Shown one piece after another: positions 12,701-26,745 of a stretch of DNA of 64,000 nt. A program made the position numbers and the translations under genes. Location: the NCBI RefSeq assembly GCF_964340395.1, contig NC_135567.1, positions 20,002,806 through 20,066,805 on the forward strand, given 5' to 3'. How positions within the stretch are numbered: position 1 is the stretch's first letter; each line of letters opens with the position of its first letter. The notes beneath the pieces were generated by a model. The model searched no databases. It was given only the letters and a program-made list of their open reading frames with translations, and had not been told where the DNA came from. The DNA comes from Glandiceps talaboti. Its lineage: Eukaryota > Hemichordata > Enteropneusta > Spengelidae.

Positions 12701-15700
12701 TTGGTCTAGGTATGACAATATTCCTATATGACAACCTGTATAATAATTGGTCTAGGTATGACAATATTCCTATATGACAACCTCTATCATAATTGGTCTA
12801 GGTATGACAATATTCCTATGTGACAACCTGTATAATAATTGGTCTAGGTATGACAATATTCCTATATGACAACCTCTATAATAATTGGTCTAGGTATGAC
12901 AATATTCCTATATGACAACCTCTATAATAATTGGTCTAGGTATGACAATATTCCTATATGACAACCTCTATAATAATTGGTCTAGGTATGACAATATTCC
13001 TATATGACAACCTGTATAATAATTGGTCTAGGTATGACAATATTCCTATATGACAACCTGTATAATAATTGGTCTAGGTTTGACAATATTCCTATATGAC
13101 AACCTGTATAATAATTGGTCTAGGTATGACAATATTCCTATATGACAACCTCTATAATAATTGGTCTAGGTATGACAATATTCCTATATGACAACCTGTA
13201 TAATAATTGGTCTAGGTATGACAATATTCCTATATGACAACCTCTATAATAATTGGTCTAGGTATGACAATATTCCTATGTGACAACCTCTATAATAATT
13301 GGTCTAGGTATGACAATATTCCTATGTGACAACCTGTATAATAATTGGTCTAGGTATGACAATATTCCTATGTGACAACCTGTATAATAATTGGTCTAGG
13401 TATGACAATATTCCTATGTGACAACCTGTATAATAATTGGTCTAGGTATGACAATATTCCTATGTGACAACCTGTATAATAATTGGTCTAGGTATGACAA
13501 TATTCCTATATGACAACCTGTATAATAATTGGTCTAGGTATGACAATATTCCTATATGACAACCTGTATAATAATTGGTCTAGGTATGACAATATTCCTA
13601 TATGACAACCTCTATAATAATTGGTCTAGGTATGACAATATTCCTATATGACAACCTCTATAATAATTGGTCTAGGTATGACAATATTCCTATATGACAA
13701 CCTGTATAATAATTGGTCTAGGTATGACAATATTCCTATATGACAACCTGTATAATAATTGGTCTAGGTATGACAATATTCCTATATGACAACCTGTATA
13801 ATAATTGGTCTAGGTATGACAATATTCCTATATGACAACCTCTATAATAATTGGTCTAGGTATGACAATATTCCTATATGACAACCTCTATAATAATTGG
13901 TCTAGGTATGACAATATTCCTATATGACAACCTGTATAATAATTGGTCTAGGTATGACAATATTCCTATATGACAACCTGTATAATAATTGGTCTAGGTA
14001 TGACAATATTCCTATATGACAACCTGTATAATAATTGGTCTAGGTATGACAATATTCCTATATGACAACCTGTATAATAATTGGTCTAGGTATGACAATA
14101 TTCCTATATGACAACCTGTATAATAATTGGTCTAGGTATGACAATATTCCTATATGACAACCTCTATAATAATTGGTCTAGGTATGACAATATTCCTATA
14201 TGACAACCTGTATAATAATTGGTCTAGGTATGACAATATTCCTATATGACAACCTGTATAATAATTGGTCTAGGTATGACAATATTCCTATATGACAACC
14301 TCTATAATAATTGGTCTAGGTATGACAATATTCCTATATGACAACCTGTATAATAATTGGTCTAGGTATGACAATATTCCTATATGACAACTTCTATAAT
14401 AATTGGTCTAGGTGTGACAATATTCCTAAATGACAACCTGTATAATAATTGGTCTAGGTGTGACAATATTCCTATATGACAACCTGTATAATAATTGGTT
14501 TAGGTATGACAATATTCCTATATGACAATCTGTATAATAATTGGTCTAGGTATGATAATATTCCTATATGACAATCTGTATAATAATTGGTCTAGGTATG
14601 ACAATATTCCTATATGACAATCTGTATAATAATTGGTCTAGGTATGATAATATTCCTATATGACAATCTGTATAATAATTGGTCTAGGTATGACAATATT
14701 CCTATATGACAACCTCTATAATAATTGGTCTAGGTTTGACAATATTCCTATATGACAACCTCTATAATAATTAGTCTAGGTATGACAATATTCCTATATG
14801 ACAACCTGTATAATAATTGGTCTAGGTATGACAATATTCCTATATGACAACCTCTATAATAATTGGTCTAGGTATGACAATATTCCTATATGACAACCTG
14901 TATAATAATTGGTCTAGGTATGACAATATTCCTATATGACAACCTCTATAATAATTGGTCTAGGTATGACAATATTCCTATATGACAACCTGTATAATAA
15001 TTGGTCTAGGTATGACAATATTCCTATATGACAACCTCTATAATAATTGGTCTAGGTTTGACAATATTCCTATATGACAACCTCTATAATAATTGGTCTA
15101 GGTATGACAATATTCCTATATGACAACCTCTATAATAATTGGTCTAGGTTTGACAATATTCCTATATGACAACCTCTATAATAATTAGTCTAGGTATGAC
15201 AATATTCCTATATGACAACCTGTATAATAATTGGTCTAGGTATGACAATATTCCTATATGACAACCTCTATAATAATTGGTCTAGGTATGACAATATTCC
15301 TATATGACAACCTGTATAATAATTGGTCTAGGTATGACAATATTCCTATATGACAACCTCTATAATAATTGGTCTAGGTATGACAATATTCCTATATGAC
15401 AACCTGTATAATAATTGGTCTAGGTATGACAATATTCCTATATGACAACCTCTATAATAATTGGTCTAGGTTTGACAATATTCCTATATGACAACCTCTA
15501 TAATAATTGGTCTAGGTATGACAATATTCCTATATGACAACCTGTATAATAATTAGTCTAGGTATGACAATATTCCTATATGACAACCTCTATAATAATT
15601 GGTCTAGGTATGACAATATTCCTATATGACAACCTGTATAATAATTGGTCTAGGTATGACAATATTCCTATATGACAACCTGTATAATAATTGGTCTAGG

Positions 15701-18700
15701 TATGACAATATTCCTATATGACAACCTGTATAATAATTGGTCTAGGTGTGACAATATTCCTATATGACAACCTGTATAATAATTAGTCTAGGTATGACAA
15801 TATTCCTATATGACAACCTATATAATAATTGGTCTAGGTATGACAATATTCCTATATGACAACCTGTATAATAATTGGTCTAGGTATGACAATATTCCTA
15901 TATGACAACCTCTATAATAATTGGTCTAGGTATGACAATATTCCTATATGACAACCTCTATAATAATTGGTCTAGGTATGACAATATTCCTATATGACAA
16001 CCTCTATAATAATTGGTCTAGGTATGACAATATTCCTATATGACAACCTGTATAATAATTGGTCTAGGTATGACAATATTCCTATATGACAACCTGTATA
16101 ATAATTGGTCTAGGTATGACAATATTCCTATATGACAACCTGTATAATAATTGGTCTAGGTATGACAATATTCCTATATGACAACCTGTATAATAATTGG
16201 TCTAGGTATGACAATATTCCTATATGACAACCTGTATAATAATTGGTCTAGGTATGACAATATTCCTATATGACAACCTGTATAATAATTGGTCTAGGTA
16301 TGACAATATTCCTATATGACAACCTGTATAATAATTGGTCTAGGTATGACAATATTCCTATATGACAACCTGTATAATAATTGGTCTAGGTATGACAATA
16401 TTCCTATATGACAACCTCTATAATAATTGGTCTAGGTATGACAATATTCCTATATGACAACCTGTATAATAATTGGTCTAGGTATGACAATATTCCTATA
16501 TGACAACCTGTATAATAATTGGTCTAGGTATGACAATATTCCTATATGACAACCTCTATAATAATTGGTCTAGGTATGACAATATTCCTATATGACAACC
16601 TGTATAATAATTGGTCTAGGTATGACAATATTCCTATATGACAACTTCTATAATAATTAGTCTAGGTATGACAATATTCCTATATGACAACCTGTATAAT
16701 AATTGGTCTAGGTATGACAATATTCCTATATGACAACCTCTATAATAATTGGTCTAGGTATGACAATATTCCTATATGACAACCTGTATAATAATTGGTC
16801 TAGGTATGACAATATTCCTATATGACAACCTCTATAATAATTGGTCTAGGTATGACAATATTCCTATATGACAACCTGTATAATAATTGGTCTAGGTATG
16901 ACAATATTCCTATATGACAACCTCTATAATAATTGGTCTAGGTTTGACAATATTCCTATATGACAACCTGTATAATAATTGGTCTAGGTATGACAATATT
17001 CCTATATGACAACCTGTATAATAATTGGTCTAGGTATGACAATATTCCTATATGACAACCTGTATAATAATTGGTCTAGGTATGACAATATTCCTATATG
17101 ACAACCTCTATAATAATTGGTCTAGGTATGACAATATTCCTATATGACAACCTGTATAATAATTGGTCTAGGTATGACAATATTCCTATATGACAACCTC
17201 TATAATAATTGGTCTAGGTATGACAATATTCCTATATGACAACCTGTATAATAATTGGTCTAGGTATGACAATATTCCTATATGACAACCTGTATAATAA
17301 TTGGTCTAGGTATGACAATATTCCTATATGACAACCTCTATAATAATTGGTCTAGGTATGACAATATTCCTATATGACAACCTGTATAATAATTGGTCTA
17401 GGTATGACAATATTCCTATATGACAACTTCTATAATAATTAGTCTAGGTATGACAATATTCCTATATGACAACCTGTATAATAATTGGTCTAGGTATGAC
17501 AATATTCCTATATGACAACCTCTATAATAATTGGTCTAGGTATGACAATATTCCTATATGACAACCTGTATAATAATTGGTCTAGGTATGACAATATTCC
17601 TATATGACAACCTCTATAATAATTGGTCTAGGTATGACAATATTCCTATATGACAACCTGTATAATAATTGGTCTAGGTATGACAATATTCCTATATGAC
17701 AACCTCTATAATAATTGGTCTAGGTTTGACAATATTCCTATATGACAACCTCTATAATAATTGGTCTAGGTATGACAATATTCCTATATGACAACCTGTA
17801 TAATAATTGGTCTAGGTATGACAATATTCCTATATGACAACCTGTATAATAATTGGTCTAGGTATGACAATATTCCTATATGACAACCTCTATAATAATT
17901 GGTCTAGGTATGACAATATTCCTATATGACAACCTGTATAATAATTGGTCTAGGTATGACAATATTCCTATATGACAACCTCTATAATAATTGGTCTAGG
18001 TATGACAATATTCCTATATGACAACCTGTATAATAATTGGTCTAGGTATGACAATATTCCTATATGACAACCTCTATAATAATTGGTCTAGGTTTGACAA
18101 TATTCCTATATGACAACCTCTATAATAATTGGTCTAGGTATGACAATATTCCTATATGACAACCTGTATAATAATTAGTCTAGGTATGACAATATTCCTA
18201 TATGACAACCTCTATAATAATTGGTCTAGGTATGACAATATTCCTATATGACAACCTCTATAATAATTGGTCTAGGTATGACAATATTCCTATATGACAA
18301 CCTCTATAATAATTGGTCTAGGTATGACAATATTCCTATATGACAACCTGTATAATAATTGGTCTAGGTATGACAATATTCCTATATGACAACCTGTATA
18401 ATAATTGGTCTAGGTATGACAATATTCCTATATGACAACCTCTATAATAATTGGTCTAGGTATGACAATATTCCTATATGACAACCTGTATAATAATTGG
18501 TCTAGGTATGACAATATTCCTATATGACAACCTGTATAATAATTGGTCTAGGTATGATAATATTCCTATATGACAACCTGTATAATAATTGGTCTAGGTA
18601 TGACAATATTCCTATATGACAACCTGTATAATAATTGGTCTAGGTATGACAATATTCCTATATGACAACCTGTATAATAATTGGTCTAGGTATGACAATA

Positions 18701-19305
18701 TTCCTATATGACAACCTGTATAATAATTGGTCTAGGTATGACAATATTCCTATATGACAACTTCTATAATAATTGGTCTAGGTGTGACAATATTCCTAAA
18801 TGACAACCTGTATAATAATTGGTCTAGGTGTGACAATATTCCTATATGACAACCTGTATAATAATTGGTTTAGGTATGATAATATTCCTATATGACAATC
18901 TGTATAATAATTGGTCTAGGTATGACAATATTCCTATATGACAACCTCTATAATAATTGGTCTAGGTTTGACAATATTCCTATATGACAACCTCTATAAT
19001 AATTGGTCTAGGTATGACAATATTCCTATATGACAACCTGTATAATAATTGGTCTAGGTATGACAATATTCCTATATGACAACCTGTATAATAATTGGTC
19101 TAGGTATGACAATATTCCTATATGACAACCTCTATAATAATTGGTCTAGGTATGACAATATTCCTATATGACAACCTGTATAATAATTGGTCTAGGTATG
19201 ACAATATTCCTATATGAGAACCTCTATAATAATTGGTCTAGGTATGACAATATTCCTATATGAGAACCTCTATAATAATTGGTCTAGGTATGACAATATT
19301 CCTAA
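9703..19305. repeat. 46-bp satellite array, about 208 copies
   Basis: The monomer reads TTGGTCTAGGTATGACAATA then TTCCTATATGACAACC, T, C/G, TATAATAA; 46 bp. It repeats head to tail for 9.6 kb with few variants: CTCTATA against CTGTATA, GTATG against GTTTG or GTGTG, and CTATATG against CTAAATG or CTATGTG. Variants recur in blocks (for example 12280-12420, 14390-14560 and 18760-18920 share a run of rare variants), suggesting segmental amplification of higher-order blocks. It fills intron 2 of gene A. Gene B has one unit at 59374-59436. Confidence 0.97.
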
Positions 19306-19392
19306 GTCGCTATTTAATGATTGATTTCTGATAATCTGAATATTCATAGTTACATAAATAAGTGAAACAGTATTTTACAATGGAAGACCCAC

Positions 19393-19605
19393 CTGGACGA
19401 CATATTGATTTGTTCTTAAGAAATTTCTCGACCAGATCTTTCCTGTGCACACTGCATAACAGGTCCTCAAGAGCTGTCGTATTTGATTCATCAATAAGGT
19501 TCCGTTGATAAAGTTTGACGAATAGTTCACCTGGTATTTTCATTTTGTCCAAATCACCCGTGGGGAGTAAGTTATTACACAGTATTTTCATTTCTTGAAA
19601 ACTTT
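19393..19605 (-). CDS. Gene A exon 2: DED helices 2-6
   Basis: This is a 213-nt phase 1-1 exon (71 codons), acceptor TTTCCACAG and donor CCAG/GTGGGT. It completes the death effector domain begun in exon 1: FQEMKILCNNLLPTGDLDKM, then LFVKLYQRNLIDES, then LEDLLCSVHRKDLVEKFL. The RKDL motif is the RxDL signature of DED helix 6, and the layout matches FADD-type DEDs helix for helix. DEDs mediate homotypic assembly with caspase-8, FADD or related adaptors. Only 88 bp separate the exon from the end of the 46-bp satellite array. Confidence 0.85.
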
Positions 19606-20423
19606 CTGTGGAAAGAAATGCAATAAACCAATTTTTAGTGTGTTTCCTTTTTAATTCTTGAAATAGTAGTAAATATCTGAAAATGAAAATAACCCAGCAG
19701 TCAAATAGTAGCAATCGATTGAATCAACTGAATGATTTTCTAGTCAATTAACCTGTCTGTCACTACAATAGTCCTAATTCGATTACTACAATACTTGAAG
19801 TAGAATTTTAAACGTCCCACACATAAAATCTTCTTTTTCACTTACATACATCAGCATCTCATTATATTGGACCTTGTGTATAATTGAAAAGACGATTGTG
19901 TACTCATATATATGATGTACACTGATTCCAGAGAAGAGGATCATTGTAGATTTATCATAACAAGCGACCTATCGGTCAGAATAGCTCCGCCGGTTTTTTT
20001 TAATTTAATTTTTTATTTTGGTAACATGTAGAAGTGGTTCAGTTCTTCAGCTCTTCACTATGCAGTTTTGTTTTAGCGATGTAATAAAGTGGTTAGTGGT
20101 TTCATATAATGTCTCACTATAAAACACATTTTACACAGAAAGTTGGTAATGTATTGTACTTTTATACCATAGTCACCATTTTATAACAAAAATCTACTGT
20201 TATGAAAAAATTGCACAAAATCTCAGAAAAAAATGACTGGGAAATGCACACAAGAAAAAGAAAAAAAAGAGGATTTTGAGGTTGGCTATAAATAATTCCA
20301 GTGTCTTACAGCTTTAACCCTGGAAAATGTTAATGATGAATGAAATAAACTAGGGATCTAAAATAATTTTGAGGCAATTTATATTTATCATAAAAAAATC
20401 GTATATGGTCATCATTTATTTTA

Positions 20424-22467
20424 AAGGTGATTCAAAATGCTCACATTCACTATCGCTAATTTGCTAGACTACATGTTTGTGAAATGCATTCTGGTTTTAA
20501 AACTTTTCAAAAGCGTCTGCAAACCCCTTAAAATGACCTTTTTTCAGTCACTTCCCTTCGGATTTACTTCGAGAGTTTTCGGGTATTTCCGGTCCCACCT
20601 AGACCACAGGATTTTATGATGTCATAAGGAGTAATGGTTAGCACGTAGCCTATGACGAGCGTAGTCAACAGGTGAATAAAACAGGTGAAAAAATACATTG
20701 CTAGTGGTTGTAACAGACATCAGTAAACAAAAACTACACTCTACATGTCTTATTAACCAACATTTACTGATATTTACTCACACTTTCTCATTAATTGGCA
20801 GTGTCTGTGGGTATAAATGCTAAAATATTATCTCCCCATATTATGGCAAAATAAATCAAAACGGCTAGACTAGATAATATATAAACACTTGTAATGTCGC
20901 GTGTTTCACATTCATTGACTTTTATTTATCTGATTTTTTATTATTTGCCGACAAGAAGCATTACGATACCGTCGTGACATTTGACGGCATCCCCGGGCCA
21001 AGGACGGCATATTTTAGCCCAATCGTACTTGCGTCGCCTTTTGAACAGTGCATTTAACAACAAAGTAAACATATTTCATCTCAAATAAATATACTAGCTA
21101 CATTAGAATATCAATGGGAAACTTCAAGAAGGCATATCGGGACATGTGCCACAATATATTTGTTGGTCCCATAATAATACACTAATTGATTCAATTTGCT
21201 CCGAGCATATGGAAGTACGCTCCGAGTCATTGCATCATGTAAATGGAACTGTGACCGACCTAATTTTGTTGTCCATATAAAATGAGACTGACCTGTAAAT
21301 TTTCACAGTTTTCGTTGTGGTCTTGTATTGTCACATGTTTGGCTTGTGAACACAAGTTTACATCTATTATTGTCTAGGGTGTAATACTGTAGTCCGAGTC
21401 TGAAACCCATATAAAACCCAAGAAACTCGCATTCGGATCCGACAGAACAGAAGTAGGTCTCATCGACTTGTTTGGGACTCGAATTATTGCTTGTTTTTAT
21501 CACGGTATACAGGTGGTTATTATTTATCAGTAGAGGGGTAGTGTTGTCAAGTTTTGTGCAGTCACCGCGGCCGCGGCAGTAAGCTTATACTAGGATAGTT
21601 CCGCCGATCAAAGCTGAAGCAGTGTATGTACAATGTATGTATGGAATCGGGAGAGCACAGCGCACATTTGTGTCGGGTTAAATTTATCCACGTGTTGATG
21701 TAATCCATATTTATCAATCAGATATATTGTAAAATTCTTCAAGTCGTACAGAAATAACGTCTCTAACTTCAAAACAAACCCTGAGAAACTGGACCGGACG
21801 TGGCTAGCCAAGTATCTAGTTGCAGGCTTTCTTTCATGACCATGTGCTGGGGTCACGACCTTGATTGCCGACGTCAATATTGTCCAATCATATTTAATAT
21901 CATGAACACATCGCGATATTTGATTTGTTGGTTTCCTAAACTGTATACTTCGAATACCATGATTCGTTACAGAATTCTTCTAATGAATATTAAATAGGCC
22001 GCTTGTTGCATTAAATTAAGTGATATCCAACAAGGGAAACCATACAAGTTTTCTTCCAGACGAGTTGCTAAAGTCATGTAAATGACAACACTAAACTCAC
22101 GAAATTTCCTCAATTCTTTACAATTTTATTGCTGATAATATGGCAATCTAATAGCTAGTATATTTATTCAAGATAAATATGTATTTTTTCACAAGGCTGT
22201 TGAGTTTTATTCACCTGTTGACTACGCTCGTCATAGGCTACGTGCTATCCATGTCTCCTTATGACGTCATAAAATCCCGTGGTCTAGGTGGGACCGGAAA
22301 TACCCGAAAACTCTTGAAGTAAATCCGAAGGGAAGTGACTGAAAAAAGGTCATTTTAAGGTGTTTGCAGATGCTTTTGAAAAGTTTTAAAACCAGAATGT
22401 ATTTCACAAACATGTCCTCTAGCAAATTAGCGATAGTGAATCTGAGCATTTTGAATCACCTTTAAAG
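20424..22467. mobile_element. Non-autonomous DNA transposon with about 290-bp inverted repeats
   Basis: The left end (20424 to about 20700) and the right end (about 22185 to 22467) are long imperfect inverted repeats, starting TTAAAGGTGATTC and ending GAATCACCTTTAA. TTAA stands at both outer edges, compatible with a TTAA target duplication, although TTTAAA is also part of the repeat. The 1.5-kb interior has no transposase-like ORF. It is inserted in intron 1 of gene A and absent from gene B. Confidence 0.8.
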
Positions 22468-22549
22468 TGACTATTGCGGACAAAACTATAGTTAAAAACT
22501 GCCACATTGTAAATTAGTTGGTTGGGTTTTGATAAGAAGGTCACAATCG

Positions 22550-22611
22550 TTTTGTTTGTTTGTTTGTTTATTTGTTTGTTTGTTTATTTGTTTGTTTGTT
22601 TGTTTGTTTTG
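22550..22611. repeat. (GTTT)n microsatellite
   Basis: A run of GTTT/ATTT tetranucleotides lies in intron 1 of gene A. Confidence 0.9.
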
Positions 22612-23021
22612 TAAATTGAAGATGACTTCATCTAGACCGTATCGGTTCACAAAGTTCGGTTACTACAAATAAAATGATATAAAACAAGCCTATGAAATTT
22701 CAGGATGTTCAACGTGAGTTAAAAAACAATGTTGAAGAAACATTTTATTATGAAAACAAATGGAAAATGAAATAAATAAAAGCAGAATGACAAAAGAAGA
22801 AACTAGAAGATGTCCAGCGCGACAGGAATAGAAACACTGTCATCTAGATTTGAAAATAGATGTCTTGTGTTCAATCTGAGTCTAAGGTTCAGTTGACTGT
22901 ATTGCAAGATTGTTTATAATAAGTCATTGAAAATGACATATAAGGAACTGGCAGTTTATGTTGTCATTTTCATACCTGGTTAATGTTGTTTGGCCTCATA
23001 TGGTTGTTTTTGATATCACTA

Positions 23022-23995
23022 CTCTGTTAGAGCATGTCTGAGTTATGGCTTTGGACATGAAAACTGTGCCAACAAAATTGCTGCCAGGCAGCCATATCGT
23101 TTTGTATCAAGACGAAAATGGATAGGCACATGTATGTCACAGAACACTGTGCTAATACCAACTTTGAATGAGATCTGTTCAAGCATGTCTGAGTTATGGC
23201 TTTGGACATGGAAAATTCGCAATCAAAATTTCTTCCAGGCAGCCATATTGGATCGTATCATGACAACAATGAATATGCACATGTATGTCATAGAACACTG
23301 TGCTAATACCAACTTTGAATGAGATCTGTTCAAGCATGTCTGAGTTATGGCTTTGGACATGGAAAATTCGCAATCAAAATTTCTTCCAGGCAGCCATATT
23401 GGATCGTATCACGACAACAATGAATATGCACATGTATGTCATATAGCACTGTCCTAATGGCAACTTTGAATGAGATCTGTTCAAGCATGTCTGAGCTATG
23501 GCTTTGGACATGGAAAATTCGCAAACAAAATGGCTGCCAGGCAGCCATATTGGATTGTATCACGACAAAAATGGATATGCACATGTATGTCATAGAACAC
23601 TGTGCTAATACCAACTTTGAATGAGATCTGTTCAAGCATGTCTGAGTTATGGCTTTGGACATGGAAAAACTGCAAACAAAATGGCTGCCAGGCAGCCATA
23701 TTGGATCGTATCACGACAACAATGAATATGCATATGTATGTCATATAGCACTGTCCTAATAGCAACTTTGAATGAGATCTGTTCACGCATGTCTGAGTTA
23801 TGACTTTGGACATGAAAATTCACAAACAAAATGGCTGCTATACTATAGGTACCCTGTATCAAGTTTGAAAAAAATCGGTCCAGGCATCTCCAAGAAACGG
23901 CTGCGGATGCACGCACGCATGCACGGACGGACGCACGGAAGCACGGATGCACGGACAGATGGAACCCAATCCATAAGTACCTGTCTGGACTTCGT
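23022..23995. repeat. 151-bp tandem repeat ending in a GC-rich tail
   Basis: The marker GAGATCTGTTCAAGCATG recurs at 23170, 23321, 23472 and 23623 (CACGCATG at 23774), an exact 151-bp period. The last copy runs into a CGGACGCACGG-type stretch ending with GGACTTCGTCCGGCGGGGAC. Small ORFs in both strands come only from the periodicity. It looks like an internally multiplied dispersed element. Confidence 0.9.
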
Positions 23996-24123
23996 CCGGC
24001 GGGGACTAAAAATAGTGTTTCTAGTAAGGTCAACTTCACTTCACAACCTCTAAAGCATCAGAACCTGTGAGTTCATTAGTAATATGACAAAGAGGGAACT
24101 TTGAATTTCATGTGCAAACTCAC

Positions 24124-24241
24124 CAGGACTAATTTCCTTTGACAAGTTAACCAATTTTACCATGAAAGGATCAAATTTCACCCGTTTCTGCTGAGGTTGA
24201 TCTTGACTTCCAACATCACTAAGTCGTTTTGACTCTGCCAT
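24124..24241 (-). CDS. Gene A exon 1: start codon and DED helix 1
   Basis: The ATG is at 24241. In-frame TAG and TGA lie immediately upstream, which fixes the start; the same two stops precede gene B's ATG. The exon has 118 nt (39 codons plus one) and the donor is CCTG/GTGAGT. After a polar N-terminus (SKRLSDVGSQDQPQQK) it encodes FMVKLVNLSKEIS, matching helix 1 of DEDs such as FADD's. A TTTGTCTAG acceptor-like sequence just above the ATG, conserved in gene B, hints at a 5'UTR intron. This is the first exon of the visible gene A coding sequence (3655 nt in eight exons). Confidence 0.8.
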
Positions 24242-25600
24242 ATTTCACTACCTAGACAAATAAGATCCAATCAATTAACAAAACCTGTAAAACAAATGAG
24301 TCGCATTGCAAGTGTATTGTTGTATTTGTCTAAATACTGCCACATAATCATATATTTTATATATACACTTTTTTCTTATTATCCATGAAGTTGACACGTT
24401 TCTTTCAGTGAATCAAAGTTAAAAAGCTAAATGTTGGGTATACATGGCTATATGTGATTATACCATGCACAAGCCAAGTTATCATTGCTGAACAGAAAAT
24501 ATGGATTAGTTAGTTCTATGTCATGACAACCCATGTTTAAGTCACTGGTTCTGCAGTGCTCAAATTATGAGTCAAATCGCCATAATTTTTTTCTGATTTT
24601 TCATAGATATGCTAGATGAGGTACCGGTATATATTATTATTCCACAATATTTATCTTCATTCAGCTGGAAAATACTCGTGACTAAAGGGTTTGTCACTAC
24701 TTGTCTAGCAATTAGTAGTTACAAGGCCCCTAAGGCCCAAAAAATAACAGGTTTGTTTCTCATCCTCTCACATGTTATCTAAAAATCATGCGTGTCACAC
24801 GTTTTTATTTCATTTTCCCGTTTTCGCCAACATCTACTTTTCATATCAATGGCGAAACCAAATCTATTCATCCTCAGGTCTTCATTTTGTCAGCGGATAA
24901 AGTGTGCCACACATGGGCAGCTTCAGTGGTAACATCATGTATGTGATAGTGTAATGGCTGATGAGTCAGTGTACTTCCCCAACCAACACTCCCCACAAAA
25001 AATAAATAAATAAATAAATAAATAAAAAATAAATAAATGAAAAAATAATAATAAAACAATTAAAAAAAATAATTAAAAAAAAATTGCATCACCACATCAT
25101 TTTTGAAATTTACCTAGGACGAGAAACAAACTCTTTCCATTTTTTGGCCTTAGGTCACTTCCTTTTCCCTAGGCTAAACGAAGAAAAATATAGAGAATAA
25201 TTTATTTAATTAATTTTTTTTCTTCTACAACGTGCTTACATATTGATATCTGGGATTTGTTTAAAAATACTTTTGAAGTATTGTTTTTTTTTTGTTTTTC
25301 TTTCATTTAATATTTGACTATTTGTAAAATCATGACAACAATGCCAATTTTCATATTTACAAATTTCCAATTCTGCATCTAACCCGAGGCAAATATAAAG
25401 AAAGAAACAAAAAGCTAGAAAGAAAGAATAAAACTTGTACTTACCCCTCCAACTGTATAGTAAGAAATCAAACAATGGTTTTAATTCAAGATGTACTGTG
25501 ATGATTACTTCTTTCTCAAGATAGTCTTCTCAAGTTATTATTAGATTTAAGTCTCTATTTCGTTTTCTTCTTGTAACATCATCTAAACTGTAAATGGAAA
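24242..25600. other. Upstream region of gene A, dispersed repeat and A-rich tract
   Basis: The first few hundred bases are partly homologous to the upstream region of gene B (62880-63110, shared ATTGTCCATGAAGTTGACA-type block). The segment 24440-24850 is the same dispersed element as 3176-3705. At 25000-25085 there is an A-rich (AAAT)n tract. No exon is recognised. Confidence 0.5.
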
Positions 25601-25609
25601 ATAATAATA

Positions 25610-26745
25610 ATATGATAAATTTATGATAATGATATTGAATGATGTGTTACTACATAGGCCCTGTCAATACATAGACCCTGTCAATGTCACATATGATAAA
25701 TTTATGATACGACATTGAATGATGTGTTACTACATAGGCCTGTCAATGTCACATATGATAAATTTATGATATGATATTGAATGATGTATTACTACATAGG
25801 CCCTGTCAATGTTACAAATAATAAATTTATGATATGATATTGAATGATGTATTACTACATAGGCCCTGTCAATGTCACAAATGATAAATTTATGATACTA
25901 CATTGAAAGATGTGTTACTACATATAGACCCTGTCAATGTCACATATGATAAATTTATGATATGGTATTGAATGATGTATTACTACATAGACCCTGTCAA
26001 TGTCACAAATGATAAATTTATGATACGACATTGAAAGATGTGTTACTACATATAGACCCTGTCAATGTCACATATGATAAATTTATGATATGATATTGAA
26101 TGATGTATTACTACATAGGCCCTGTCAATGTCACAAATGATAAATTTATGATACGACATTGAAAGATGTGTTACTACATATAGACCCTGTCAATGTCACA
26201 TATGATAAATTTATGATATGGTATTGAATGATGTGTTACTACATAGACCCTGTCAATGTCACATATGATAAATTTAAGATATGACATTGAATGATGTGTT
26301 ACTACATAGGCCCTGTCAATGTCACATATGATAAATTTATGATATGATATTGAATGTTGTGTTACTACATAGGCCCTGTCAATGTCACATATGATAAATT
26401 TATGATATGATATTGAATGATGTGTTACTACATAGGCCCTGTCAATGTCACATATGATAAATTTATGATATGATATTGAATGATGTGTTACTACATAGGC
26501 CCTGTCAATGTCACATATGATAAATTTATGATACGACATTGAATGATGTGTTACTACATAGGCCCTGTCAATGTCACAAATAATAAATTTATGATACGAC
26601 ATTGAATGATGTGTTACTACATAGGCCCTGTCAATGTCACAAATGATAAATTTATGATATGATATTGAATGATGTGTTACTACATAGGCCCTGTCAATGT
26701 CACATATGATAAATTTATGATAAATTTATTGCAGAATGTGAAGGA
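25610..26745. repeat. 63-bp satellite, about 18 copies
   Basis: The monomer contains TGATGTGTTACTACATAGGC, CCTGTCAATGTCACA and TATGATAAATTTATGATA with a 63-bp period. Because 63 is divisible by three, a spurious 142-codon ORF opens on the minus strand; it is purely periodic and I do not call it a gene. Confidence 0.95.

Noticed and set aside
9703-19305. Regular 46-bp repeats resembling a giant CRISPR-like array
   Set aside because: There are no unique spacers; units are directly contiguous with scattered point variants, so it is a satellite in an animal intron.
23027-24053. Several 60-130-codon frames
   Set aside because: They repeat with the 151-bp tandem unit on both strands.
26174-26602. 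142-codon frame on the minus strand
   Set aside because: It is an exact 21-residue periodicity from the 63-bp satellite.
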